This document shows, in pieces, positions 11,351-21,867 of a stretch of 64,000 nt of DNA (positions are counted from its first letter, which is position 1; every line of letters starts with the position of its first letter). The notes below the pieces were generated by a model. It was not told where the DNA came from. It worked only from the letters and a program-made list of their open reading frames with translations, and did not search any database. This stretch comes from Terfezia claveryi. Taxonomy: Eukaryota > Ascomycota > Pezizomycetes > Pezizales > Pezizaceae. Position numbers and translations under genes: made by a program. The stretch is taken from the NCBI GenBank assembly GCA_015179025.1, contig WHUX01000011.1, positions 62,001 through 126,000 of the forward strand, written 5' to 3'.

Positions 11351-13570
11351 CTGTAAACTCCCTACAATATCAGCTTTTACGTCCTTCTAACCCCAGGCGT
11401 CACAGTCGGGGGACTTATATAGAAAATGACCGAGTCGACGGTGGTGGCGGTATCTCCACAGACGGCATTCTCGCTGAATTTTCCGAGAAACTGCTTCGAG
11501 AGGTTGTATAGGCGATGTTGTCGTCTGGTGTCGAGTATGGGAAGCCAGAGACCGTTTGTGCTGATTCGGGTTGTGTACTGATTTCGGGTTCTGACTGACG
11601 CAGGAAGCGCAAGTGGGGGAGGGGGGCGAGAATATTTCTGTGGGGAGAACGGACAAATCTCCTCCTATGCCAGCAGTAGCAAGGGATTCATGCTTCTGTG
11701 ACCAGTACCAAGGTATAAGTAACGCCCTCGAGATACGCCGAAATTGTATGGAGGAGAGTTGATGTTGTGTATGCAGCTATTGAGAATGATTGAAAATCTT
11801 CCAAAAGAACCCCAGCCAATCCCCACTCCGTCCCTTCCACTGTCTTTTCAATGCAATCTACTCTTTCCGAGAAGTCCGCCCGAACCTATTGCCTTCTATC
11901 CCAAAACCCGGCAATCCCAGCTACCAGATGGGCAGTAGTCGACTATTGAGGACACCCTCACTGCAGCGTCTTTCTATGCAGGTCCGAGTTCGCGCCGCGC
12001 TCGTTCCGAATCGCAGGTGCCGTGCGGGAGTTGACAATGAAGTCCTCCTATTGTGTGCTGCTAACGTGTTCGATATGCTCGCGTGTGTCCTTTCTATCAA
12101 TCGAGAGGTTTTGTAGGGTGTCCGTTGGGGGATAATGACGGGGTTCCGATTGATGCTCTGGCCACGGGTGTTTCTGCAACAATTTGAGGCGTCATAATCG
12201 ATGCGCCTTCGGCTTCAGAGGTTGAGTAGTGACGCGCTAGGCCTCAATGGGTGCGGCTGCATAAAATGCATAAAATGGGCTTCATTCAATCGCTCGATGC
12301 TATGTACAGCTGCATTAGACAACGGACTCGGGATCATCATCATTCGCGATAAAATGGATCGACAGCTTCATTCATCCAGGGCAATTGTTCGAGGCTATGT
12401 ACAGTGCATTAGACAATACATCGGGATTTCATTTGACTCGGGATCATCATCATATGGATCGACAGCTTCAGGGCAATTGTTCGAGGCTATGTAATGTACA
12501 ATGCATTAGACTATGCATCTGGTTTTTATTTGGACTCGGGATCATGTCACCTGAGCAGCGCACCCCTTATCTAGGCCTACAGCCTCCATGGCATTGGCGA
12601 CTGATGGAACGGAGGTATGAGTTGTGTGATCTCGAGTCAAGTCATACTTCAAACGAGGATACAGTGGGTTCTTTGCAGGGCCCGCATTACACACGATACA
12701 GTAGCCTGGTTCAGTATGGCAGGTAGTACAGTACACTTTTGATTGTCCGTCACGTTACGCTCATGTGCTGCTACGCGATTTGTTCCCCATGCCAACGTCG
12801 AAACAAAACGAAAATGCTAGTAATACATCATACCCCGGAAAAACTCCAGAGGACTTTGAAAATCAAATATGTAGATAAATGCGTATTCCCGCGGGGGGGG
12901 GGGCACTTGAAACGGGGAAAAAAAAAATGCCCACAATGAATTTACACAGTCAGATGAAAAACCCCAAAGGACCCAAAGGACCAAGAACATTGATGAAAAA
13001 AAAAATTGTCCCTCCACTCCCACCAACCCCGGAAGTAGAAAAAAGGGCAAAATGAGCTCAAGCAAAGAGTTCTCAAAAGAAATGATGATGGTAGCTAAAG
13101 CAAAGCAATAGGAGACATGAAATGGAGAGATGAATGAGTTTTGGAAAGAAATACCCCCCCCCAAGCACCTGAAGCAAATAGTGAGACCACCACAAGTACT
13201 CCGTAAGAGAGAAGAAACAATGGAAACCCATCCAGATAGATGATGAACAAAGCAATGATGAACTGTGCCCACCGGCCCTAGCCCCCGTGCAACCAACGCC
13301 CAATATAAGCAAAAAGATGACAGTGTCCACCAAATCGTGAAGACCTATTGTAGCAAAAGCAGCAAATGGATGAAGAAGACAATATAAAAAGCAAAAACCT
13401 CCCAATGCAAGAGCAAATCGCGTCCCAATTCAAACCCAGGGTTGCAACAGCATATGCACACGCCCTGACTCGCTCTACAATCACAGGTATTTAAGCACAA
13501 AGGACAAACATTAGCTATAGGGGAATAAACCAGAGTGTCGTAATATAAACGTCATGGCACAAAAGAGATG
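11351..13570. other. Intergenic region holding the unresolved TAF2 5' end
   Basis: The part nearest TAF2 (about 11390-11660) has two overlapping minus-strand open frames that may hold its missing first exon. Further on there is an imperfect tandem repeat (12290-12546). Around 12890-13480 the DNA is purine-rich on the + strand and may be the 3' untranslated region of the Sas4-like gene. No other gene is supported. Confidence 0.45.
12290..12546 (+). repeat. Imperfect ~75-bp tandem repeat
   Basis: A unit containing GACTCGGGATCATCATCAT, ATGGATCGACAGCTTCA, GGCAATTGTTCGAGGCTATG and GTACAGTGCATTAGACAA occurs about three times head to tail, with insertions and deletions and a partial copy ending near 12546. 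It is intergenic, upstream of TAF2. I saw no coding potential or inverted ends. Confidence 0.75.
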
Positions 13571-15143
13571 TTAGGAAGCTCGCGACTTTGCAACTTCTTC
13601 AACCATAGAGAGAGGAAAGGTAAGATCAAAATCGATCTGAGGAATAGGTGGGAGTTGATGTCCGAATGCCTGAGCATGCCTTCCACTCTTCCTCCAGTGC
13701 TTGGTAGCAGCGTTTCGTAAATGAGGTTTGCTGAAAAAAGACGTGAATGGCTTTTCCGCTACCTTCACTTCAAGAGTTTTCCTCGACTTTGAGGGGTGCT
13801 CTCCCTCAAGGTCATCCCAACCATTGTCAAGAGTAGCACTGCGGCTTCGGCGGCGATTTTGGACTGGCGGTTTGAGGTGTTCAGGGGACGTTGTCCGGTC
13901 AGCCTTTGCTCGTTTCTGCTTTCTTAATTCCTCGGTAAAGCGCTTTTGCTTCGATAATTCCCTCTCCATTGACTGAATCAGCTGCTCTCTCTTTGAAATT
14001 GCCTCTGGATTGGCCCTATTGAGTCCTAGAACCTTGAACCATTCAGGGCCTTTAAGCTTGTCAAGCTCGTTCCTGAGTTTATTGTATAACTGCTGTGACT
14101 TCTCGTTTTCAATATTCCTCCACCTCTTCTCCTTCATAGAATGCTTTTTGTGGGGTTGCTCATATTGAAAGTCCTTCAATGGATCACTCGTAAATCTTGC
14201 TGCTTTCTTCTCAAATTGAGAGAAATCGAATGTAGTGATCGGTGCACTTCGGGCAGCGGGAATCGGTGCTCCTGGGGTAGAGGAGGCGTGATATGGAGGT
14301 GGATAATTGCTGGATGAAGCTGAGGCTTCTGCGGCTTCTCCGTCTCCAGGCTTCTTAAGCACGAGACGTGGGGTAGCATCAGGCTCGTCATCAACAATCT
14401 TTATACGTTCATCTTTAGCAACGTATGCTGTGCCACACTGTTAGCCACCACCCGGTTGAACTTTTAATTTAAACACCAGAAAACTCTAGGGAATATATAC
14501 CTGGAAGATTGTCTTCCTGGAACAGTGCAGCCAATTCACTAATTTTTGTGGGGTCTTGTGACCGTAGAGACCTCTTATTATCATTCTTCTGCTGTAGAAC
14601 AATCTCCTGAACTATAGCAGGGACAACATTCACCGAAGCGTCATTTCGTGATGCCCGAGGCTTCTTGGTAAGTTTTGCTTCAGCGTCTACCTTTATTGGT
14701 TTTGAGGGCTCCCTTCTCGCTCGCTTCCTGGGCGGTGCATCGGTCTCTTCGTGTTGACCCGCCTGTTTCAGCTCCGTGCCGGAGTTCGTCGCGGTTTCCG
14801 GAGGTGTCACCAGGGAATCTTTCGAGTTGTCCTCTACTACCGTAGGCCCAGTATGGTGATTTCGGAGACTTCGTAAATTCTTTTTCGACCTATACTGCCT
14901 CTGAGGCGCCATCTTGCTGCTGGGTATCCTCGCACTCGACTTTGGCGCAGCCTTGTCATCTGAAATATCCCTCGGTGTAGCAGCCATCTCTCTAGAGGAC
15001 AAGAAGGGAGAGGAAGGATGTGAAGCTTTTGACTCAAGGTCTGTTTCGTCGGTTGGAACGTTAATCACTGTCGCGAGTCGGTTGGGGCCTATTCGCAGTA
15101 GAATTCTAGGTTTCTTCGCCGACATCGAAGGCAATTGCAACAT
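13571..15143 (-). CDS. Sas4-like chromatin-silencing complex protein
   Basis: The protein resembles the SAS4 domain family (subunit 4 of the yeast SAS-I histone acetyltransferase complex). Two exons fit: 15143-14501 and 14427-13571, donor GTATAT, in phase, giving 499 residues. Residues 1-210 are mostly disordered and basic, with nuclear-signal-like clusters (PPRKRARREPSKPIK). From about residue 310 a charged helical segment reads EKRWRNIENEKSQQLYNKL, followed by NELDKLKGPEWFKVLGLNR, the most family-like block. The next stretch is again charged helix (KREQLIQSMERELSKQKRF). The C-terminus is ILFDLTF-like and hydrophobic. The start at 15143 was preferred over a Met six codons downstream, because no upstream ATG exists in frame. 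The match rests on one conserved segment, so the family is likely rather than certain. Confidence 0.62.
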
Positions 15144-16681
15144 AGAAGGGCTATATAAAGATATATAGAAGAGCAAAGGGGGGGAGGGGGGGAGTGGTCC
15201 CTATCAGCTTATTGACACCGGTACCGACAATGAGAATAACGTCTCAATCGGCAGCAGAATATCACGAGAAACGTCGGCAATGATAACGAGTTTCCTGGCC
15301 CACTCCGGGTGGGGGGGGGGGGGGGGAGGTTTTCCAGGCTGGTCTAAGGATTTTCTTTCTCAATGGGCAAAACGATGAGAAAGTGATTGAATTATTGAAT
15401 TGATGGATTGATGGGCAATACTCGGGCGTGCGCACAGCCTGGAAATGAGAGCAGGAGAATCCCAGAAAAATGAATCGGGCGCGGCTTCCCTTATGTCCAA
15501 TGTTTCCTATCTGCTCCCCAGACTCATCATAGAGCTTCGCCGTTAAGTCGAGGCTATAGGTCTTTTTCCTGTAGGTTTCGGTTATCTCTTCATTGACCTT
15601 TAGGCTTTTTTTTTTTTCCTATTGTCCGACCGATCACAGGCTCATTCAGGGCTTCAGGCCCCCTAAGCATTGAGCGTGACCTGCTGATATATTTCAATTT
15701 CAAAGGGAGCCGATGTGCGCTCAAATGAGTTGCAGCAAAGCAAGCAAACGGAGGCAGAGATGTCATGAATTGCATTATTATCAATTCAGGAGGTAAATAG
15801 CATGCACATCAATCAAGCCAGGCTCATCGAGTACAGTACGCGGGGAGAGAGACGACGGGAGGGGGGAGGGGGGGGGGGTGGAGGTGGTGGGGGGGTTCCT
15901 CCAGGTAGGCCAATTTCAAGATGTCCAGCGGCATGGCCGTCCACCGCCGCGTAATCATCACGGGCAGGTGTCAGTCAACGGGTTCGGTCTTCTCTCCTTC
16001 TTAGGTACCCACCGCCTGAGCCTATGTGCAGTACCTCTGATGTGCTGATGTCCGCATGTAACGAATGTACCTACTTTCTTCTACACAGACTTCTACACAG
16101 ACGTACATAGTCTCGTGCCCCATACGGACGGGCATATATATAATATACTTATATATATATATATATATATATACTTATGCATGCATATAACCAGCCTTCA
16201 ACTGCCAGGGCAAGGTGGATAAGTATGTACAGTATATAGACTACAGTACATTACCTTTAACAGAACCTAAACGGGGGTTATGAAACCCCCAAACCGTTGT
16301 ATGTGATACCGGTACTACCCGCCCCAAATCTTCCCTCCCCTACGAAACCACATCCTAAGCTGCCCTCCGAGTCTGCTGGAGTCGCAGGCAGCAAACAAGT
16401 TGCAACAGCATCAGCATCAGCGTCAGCATCAGCATCAGCTCGGCAATGATAATAACTGCATGCGACTCTGCATCGACAAACCTAACTCTGCAGCTGTCAC
16501 GGTATTCGTTGTAATATATATTGCTGCCGGGCCGGGACTCGAGGCTTCGGAGGTGCCTTCTTGGGTTCTGCAGGCCCGCCAAGCATTGCCCCTGCCGAGC
16601 CGAACAGACAAGCGTAGGGGTATTGTACAAGCACGCACCAGGCAGTTTATCCTCATCCTTCAAGATCACCACTCCCCCAAA
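15144..16681. other. Intergenic region with G-runs and AT microsatellite
   Basis: No gene is supported in these 1.5 kb between the divergent Sas4-like gene and the small coiled-coil gene. It contains several long G-runs (near 15180-15195, 15308-15328 and 15860-15895), an AT microsatellite (about 16137-16173), TACAGTA words near 15833 and 16228-16250, and a short hairpin-like stretch GGGGTTATGAAACCCC near 16274. Promoters of both flanking genes should lie here. Confidence 0.45.
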
Positions 16682-17406
16682 ATGCACGACCATAGTTGTA
16701 AGTTCAGTGATACACCCCTGCCCCTGGTTCTGCCTTATCATCTCCATTTGCTTTTGCCGTCCTAATTCTGTCCGATGCAACCTGATGTCGTGCAGCAGCA
16801 GCAGCAGCATCTGAACCCCTTCCCCCCCCCCCCCCATTTATTGACACAGAAACGTGACCGCTAACATCTCGTTCTCCAGCAGCACACCCTCACCCACTAT
16901 TAGCCCAACTCTACCTCTCCGTCTCACCCTTCATCAGCCTCCCATCCGCCGTCACCCTCCCCTACAACTACCAAACCCTCCCTCATGCCCTCCCCCCTTC
17001 TTCAACTGCCCCTCCACCTCCACCACCAGGCTTGCAGGGGTCTCCGCCAGTAGGATACATCACCTCACCCTCGGGCTCATTTACTACGACCCCTGAGGCC
17101 ATAATAGCAAGCTGCCAGAGTTTGATTTTGCATTTAGCGGATGAGAAGAGGGCTGCAGAGGAGAAGATCAGGGAGTGGGAGAGGAGTATTGAGGAGAGAG
17201 AGTTGATGGAAAAGAGGAGGGTCGCACCGGGGTATTTGGATACGGGGGTGACCATGTTGACGCCGGTGAAGGTGGAGGGGATGACGGAGGAAGTAAGGAA
17301 TCAAGAGAAAAATGATGCCAGTGGTGGTGGTGGTGCTAGTGCTGGAAGAGGGAGGGAGGGGGAGGAATTGGATAGGATGTTTGGAAGGATGGGGATGGGA
17401 TCGTAG
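16682..17406 (+). CDS. Unrecognised 180-residue protein with coiled coil
   Basis: I do not recognise the family. Two exons are proposed: 16682-16697 (only MHDHS plus one base, donor GTAAGT) and 16880-17406, with a 182-nt intron ending in CTAAC-branch and CTCCAG, in phase, giving 180 residues. The N-terminal part reads HPLLAQLYLSVSPFISLPSA, which looks like a short conserved helix. A Pro-rich linker follows (PPPPPPG). Then a charged helix runs from about residue 75 to 115 (HLADEKRAAEEKIREWERS) into KRRVAPGYLDTGVTMLTPVK, which looks constrained. The tail is Gly/Glu-rich and ends EELDRMFGRMGMGS. The long open frame and the good splice sites support a real gene; the tiny first exon is the weak point. 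It converges on CDC26, 340 bases away. Confidence 0.6.
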
Positions 17407-17746
17407 TTGGGACGCAGTAAATTTGTTATTTTGGGAGTTTCTGCATGGGGCGTTTGGTTTGTTATGGGGCATTTTATACTTGCATATGACATGTTTTATG
17501 TCAACGCTATAGGACAGCTGAGCAGCCTAGCTATGCTACCTCATTAACAGGAATAATATCAGAATATTACATGTTGGTTGGTTGTTTTGATCTCGCTTTA
17601 TGCCATGAGACATGAACCAGGCTACCCAAGCCTAGATAAGAAAACGATGAAGACGGCCATATATCGGGCCAAAGATCTCCACCACCATATACCGGTAGCT
17701 CTTCCAGACCGGCCCATAATCCCGTTCAAAGGTCTACCGCTACACC
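17407..17746. other. Convergent 3' flanks
   Basis: Non-coding DNA between two convergent stop codons, probably the 3' untranslated regions and poly(A) sites of both genes. Nothing else is seen. Confidence 0.5.
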
Positions 17747-18007
17747 TCACCTCCTACCTCCCTCTAGCCCACTGATGCCAATCCTATCCTCTCTGCTCCT
17801 CCCGCCCTTCCTCCCGCCCTCAGCCTTGCCGTCATAGGGATTGGCCTCCTGCTGCTGCTGCTGCTGTGGCTGATGTTGCTGATGTTGCTGCTGTTGCTGG
17901 AGGCCAGCGGCGATAGCAACTGCCCTGTCGCGCTCCTTTTTGGCGTCTTCGTAGAGGGCGATGTCATCTTGCGTGAGCTTGATCGCGGTCGGCGGACGGC
18001 GGAGCAT
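17747..18007 (-). CDS. cdc26: Anaphase-promoting complex subunit CDC26
   Basis: A single-exon 86-residue protein that matches CDC26 (Apc12), a small APC/C subunit. Its N-terminus inserts into and stabilises the TPR subunit Cdc16/Apc6. The diagnostic part is the extreme N-terminus, MLRRPPTAIKLTQDDIALYE, as in fungal and animal CDC26 (MLRRxPTxIxLxxxDIxxYE). An acidic/basic helix follows, then a Gln-rich stretch of about 20 residues (QQQQQHQQHQPQQQQQQ), then a Gly/Arg-rich tail with SREDRIGISGLEGG. The ATG is fixed because the conserved motif starts at Met1. Length is normal for the family. The 333-bp gap to the divergent gene at 18341 should hold both promoters. Confidence 0.9.
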   Translation of the reverse strand: MLRRPPTAIKLTQDDIALYEDAKKERDRAVAIAAGLQQQQQHQQHQPQQQQQQEANPYDGKAEGGRKGGRSREDRIGISGLEGGRR

Positions 18008-18340
18008 TGCTTTGGGTTGTGGGGGAGCTATAGGGGCTTGCTATTGCGTACGGCTGTCGCACGATGGTATTGAGGAGAGTATGTGTCGCCCCGAGGCTGC
18101 GAAGTAATCCTCTTTCGGTATTTAATTGGAGAATGGAGACGCCTGTTGTCCGTCTTGTTGTTGTTGTCGTCGTGCCTGCGCCCCCGTGTTGCTGTATGTA
18201 ACCCTACACGCATACCTGAAGCTGCGAAAATCGCCTGCCGCTTTAACCACACTAATCCGCAAACCCTTAAACCACCGCAAACCTCCCCTTCCCCACACAA
18301 ACATCCACGGTGTTTATCACCACCGCAGCCCCGCCCAACC

Positions 18341-20271
18341 ATGCTTGCCCGCCGCACCGTGTCCGCAGCGGCATCGTGCCGGTCTGCAGCGCCATTGAGC
18401 CAATTCCACACTTCCTCCGCCAACTCCTTTGATGAAGGCCTGCCACCCCAATCAATTCACCCCCCTCCGCCTCATATGATTCCCACCTTCTAACTTTCCT
18501 CACAGGTGAACGAATCCCGACCCCCATCACCCCCACTGCGCAAAGCCTGGAGCGGGAGGCAAAGATGAAGGAATACTTTGCTCGCCAGGCGAAAATGCCG
18601 TACACTGGAGAATGGCAGCCTCAGGCAGCGCAGTACTCGGGAATGGTACAACGACAGCCCCGTCCTGGGACACAGCAGAGACAGCCAATGCAGTTTTCGA
18701 GGCTGGCGGGGGGGCTGCAGCCGGATATGCCACAGAGGGACCCACAGATGATGAAAGGTTCTGCGGGGGTGTGGCCTCAGGGATATCAAGCTCAGGTACC
18801 GAGACAGCCACCACCACCACAGCAGCAGCAGCAGCACTTTGGTCAGCAGCAGTTTGGTCAGCAGCAGTTCGGTCAGCAGCAAAATGGTCAGCAGCAAAAT
18901 GGTCAGCAGCAGCCTGGCGTTTATAGGCGGAGATTTGGAGAGGAGCAGTACCTCCAGCGACAGCGGCAGCGGGATCCTGAATCCGCGGTGGTTATCAGGA
19001 AGAATTGGGTTTTTTATCCACCGCAACTACCAAATCAGCAACCATCAAATCAGCAATCATCAATGCAGCAGCCATCAATGCAGCAGCCATCAATGCAGCA
19101 GCCATTCCAACAACAATCAACAATGGAGGGGCAAATTCCTATGGAACAACAAACCACATGGCAGCCTGAACAACAGCAATCCCGCCAAAACCCATCTCTG
19201 GGGAGACAAATTCATATAGACCAGCAGGGATCGCAGCCCAGGCCACCAGTCCAGCGAGGCGGATTCCGTATCCGTAAACATCTCACCAGCTCGCAACCAT
19301 TGTCCCTACAACAGCAGCAATTCCGACATCAGCAACCACAACCGCAGCAGCCGCAGCAGCCGGAGCCTACGCACATCAACAACAACCCGGGAACCTCCGC
19401 CTGGGCCGAAGCCGTAGCTACAATGGAAGCCACCACCTCCGGACATCTAAAGATCAGTCATGTCAGGGTTAAAAGTCCCCCACAAGCCGCCCCCCGGGAA
19501 CCTCCCCCCAAACAGCAATACCACCCCCCGGCTGCCGAGCGACAACTGCAACCCCAACAACCACAAATCCCCATCTCCGACGCTCCTCCTACCCGAGAAT
19601 CCGGTTCCTTCTCATTCAACTCCGCCCCCAGCCCCTCTACCGTCACCGGCCTCTCCGGGCCTCGCGCCGTCCGCCGCGCAGGCACCAACCGTCCCCGCGC
19701 CGAAGACTGGAACAAAGCCCGCCCTGCCGCCACCCCCGCCACCCCCGCTGGCCCTCTCGGCAAACGCGCCGCCGGCCGCCAGTCCAAAGACTCCAAGAGC
19801 CTCCGTGACCCCCCCAAGCTCCGCCCAGTCTCATACACCCCCCTACCCCCTACCCCGGAATCCCTCTTTCCCGATATCCCCTCCACCCTCCTCTCCCCCC
19901 TCGGGCAATCCAAGATCCTCTCCGAGGCGCTCCCCACGTTCCATAAGCCGCAGGCTACATGGACCCCAGAGGACTGGGAGAAGTATAATGCGAGGAGGAA
20001 GATTGTCAAGCAAAAGTGGCTGGATGGAAGGAGGTACGAGTGGGATTGGGCTGGTGAGGGAGGGGTTGATGGGGTGCAATGTGGGGGACAGGCGTTGGAT
20101 AGTGTGAGGAGATTGGTGAGTTTAAATCCAAGTTATGATGTTAAAGGGAAGAGGGTTATTATGGGCATGTTGTGGGATAGATTGCCGCATCCGGTGATTG
20201 GGTCGCCGAAAAAGCTGTTGATGCTGCAGGAGGGAGCAAAGGTGGGGAGGGAGAAGGAAGTTAGGGCTTAG
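18341..20271 (+). CDS. Gln-rich, probably mitochondrial protein of unknown function
   Basis: The function is not recognised. The N-terminus MLARRTVSAAASCRSAAPLS with a following FHTSSANSF looks like a mitochondrial presequence with its cleavage region. To continue in frame, exon 1 (18341-18437) must be joined to 18506-20271, giving 620 residues. The only phase-compatible donor is GC (AAG|GCCTGC); the acceptor side is good (TCTAAC branch, CACAG). Residues about 35-65 (LEREAKMKEYFARQAKMPYT) look structured. The middle 400 residues are low complexity: five GQQQFGQQQNG-type repeats, and QPSMQQ repeats near residue 180. The C-terminal 130 residues look folded again (WTPEDWEKYNARRKIVKQKW, GKRVIMGMLWDRLPHPVIGS). 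It could be a divergent mitochondrial translation or membrane factor; that is only a guess from the presequence. Confidence 0.68.
18823..19120 (+). repeat. CAG-rich coding minisatellites
   Basis: Two arrays lie within the Gln-rich gene. About 18838-18912 has five 15-nt units encoding FGQQQ or NGQQQ. About 19032-19107 has units encoding QPSMQ, 15 nt each, plus shorter variants. Codon variation is low, consistent with recent expansion. Confidence 0.75.
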
Positions 20272-20660
20272 ATATTCGGTTTTTTTTTTTTTTTTTTTTT
20301 GGTCTGCTTGTGGAGGGGTGTCTGGAGGGGAGATTTTTTTTTTTTGATTTTTTTAGTTAGTTCTAGGATAGAGAGGTGGTTGGTAGATATGTATGTACAA
20401 TGGGCTTTTTTTTATATAGGGTTTTTTTTTTTCTTTGATGCTCTTGATATTCTTTCCAAAAATGACCTTCTTGTATATAATATGACATTTTCCCCACCCG
20501 AAAAAAAATAGAAATAAAAATTGTATATCCACATGAAATGAAATACAAATGCTGCCGTAGATAAACATATTTAGATTACATATAACTGTAGTCTAATTGA
20601 TATCACACCCCGCACCCCTTCCCTCCTCCTCCTCCTCCCGCCCTCCTTCCGTACGCGGCT
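20272..20660. other. Convergent T-rich 3' flanks
   Basis: T-rich non-coding DNA between two convergent genes, including a T run of about 20 at 20281. Likely 3' untranslated regions and poly(A) signals of both genes. Confidence 0.5.
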
Positions 20661-21629
20661 CTAATTTTCCAAAATCCCTTTCCTCGCCCCCTCCACCACC
20701 TTCTTCGCCTCCTCCTCCACACTCTTCACCACCTTTTCCAACCTCGCCTCCTCCTTCTTCACCTCATCGACCTTCACCCCACCGACCCCTTTCCCGCCCC
20801 TAACCAGCCCCTTCAACTTCTTCATCCCCTCCTGCCTCACCATCCTCAACTCGCCCTTGACCTTCTCCCCCAACTTCCCCGCCTGCTCGGCTAGCTTCTC
20901 CCTTCCCTCTCTTGTTGGGGGCGGGACCGGGAGGGTGAGCACGTGGGGGGAGTTGAATGGATCCTCGACCACAGGCTGCATATTTAGATCTGCCTTTTGC
21001 ACCGTGCGGATGACTTTTTTCGTGTGCTCGGGGGCGTGGATAGTGATGAGGATGTGTCTACGGGAGGCTGGTTTCGGGGTGACATGTGCGAGGTCTCGGA
21101 GCGGAGTCGAGGGGGTGTCATTTTCGAGAACGACAGGCAGGGACTCGAGGGTGGATATGGAGATGGTGGCGTCGTTTGTGGCGGAGGAGCGCAGGCGGGA
21201 GAGGTCGTCCTTGAGCTTGGTGAGGTGTTTTTGGAGCAATGTGTTTACCGAGTCGCAGTGCGTGTCGAAGTCGAAGGCTTCTTTTGTGGTGGTGGAGGAG
21301 GGGAGGGTGCTGGAGGAGGAATCCTCGGAGGTGTCGCTGTCGCTGTCTTTGAAGTGTTTGCCCTTTTTTCCGGGTGAGTTGCCTTTTTTGAGGAGGAGGG
21401 GGCTGGTGCTGAAGGTGGAGGTGGAGGTGGAGGTTTGGGATTGAGAAGGGATGGGGAAGAGGAGCCTGGGGCATGTTAACGATCAGTAGAATCTCTGCAA
21501 GTACCTGAAATTTTGTACTCACCTCCGACTAGATATCACCGTAGTTGCAATTGAGCTTCTCGCGGGGAGCTGTGCAGCTGCTACCCTCGCGAGCTGGCCG
21601 AGGGAGGAGGAAGCTGGTCTTGCGAGCAT
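20661..21629 (-). CDS. rrf1: Mitochondrial ribosome recycling factor
   Basis: This protein releases ribosomes from mRNA after termination in mitochondria, together with mitochondrial EF-G2. Two exons fit: 21629-21523 and 21465-20661 (donor GTGAGT), 303 residues. The N-terminus MLARPASSSLGQLARVAAAQ is Arg-rich and amphipathic, a mitochondrial presequence. A Ser/Asp-rich linker follows (KGKHFKDSDSDTSEDSSS). The RRF domain starts near residue 95 (DSVNTLLQKHLTKLKDDLSR) and includes LESLPVVLENDTPSTPLRDL, KVIRTVQKADLNMQPVVEDP, and VLTLPVPPPTREGREKLAEQ, the RRF signature near the interdomain hinge. A Lys/Glu-rich helix closes the protein. It is longer than bacterial RRF (about 185 residues), as is usual for fungal mitochondrial forms. 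The start lies 238 bp from the divergent Oca2-type gene. Confidence 0.88.
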
Positions 21630-21867
21630 TGCGGTTTGGGTGCTGTATCTGGTCTTTCGGGCCCTGGTGGGGTTCAATTGGAGCTTGACACAACAGTTTT
21701 ACTGTAATTGCTGACTTTTCGATGCCCCACGTTGGCGGTTGGGTTGTTGTGGAAAAACAAATTTCCAATTTTTCCGCGCGGAGCTTAACCCCGTGACATC
21801 AAATTGTTCCTCCGCCGCAAAAATAATCCAACCCCCCCACCCCCACCAATCCCCCCTCCCACAAACC

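Noticed and set aside
12817..13484. Hydrophobic minus-strand frames resembling a membrane protein
   Set aside because: Overlapping frames of Phe/Leu/Cys/Trp composition from purine-rich opposite-strand DNA. They sit just downstream of the Sas4-like stop and look like 3' untranslated sequence.
16355..16837. 160-residue minus-strand frame
   Set aside because: It starts in a G-run, includes leucine repeats from a CAG-type microsatellite, and overlaps the promoter and first exon of the gene at 16682.
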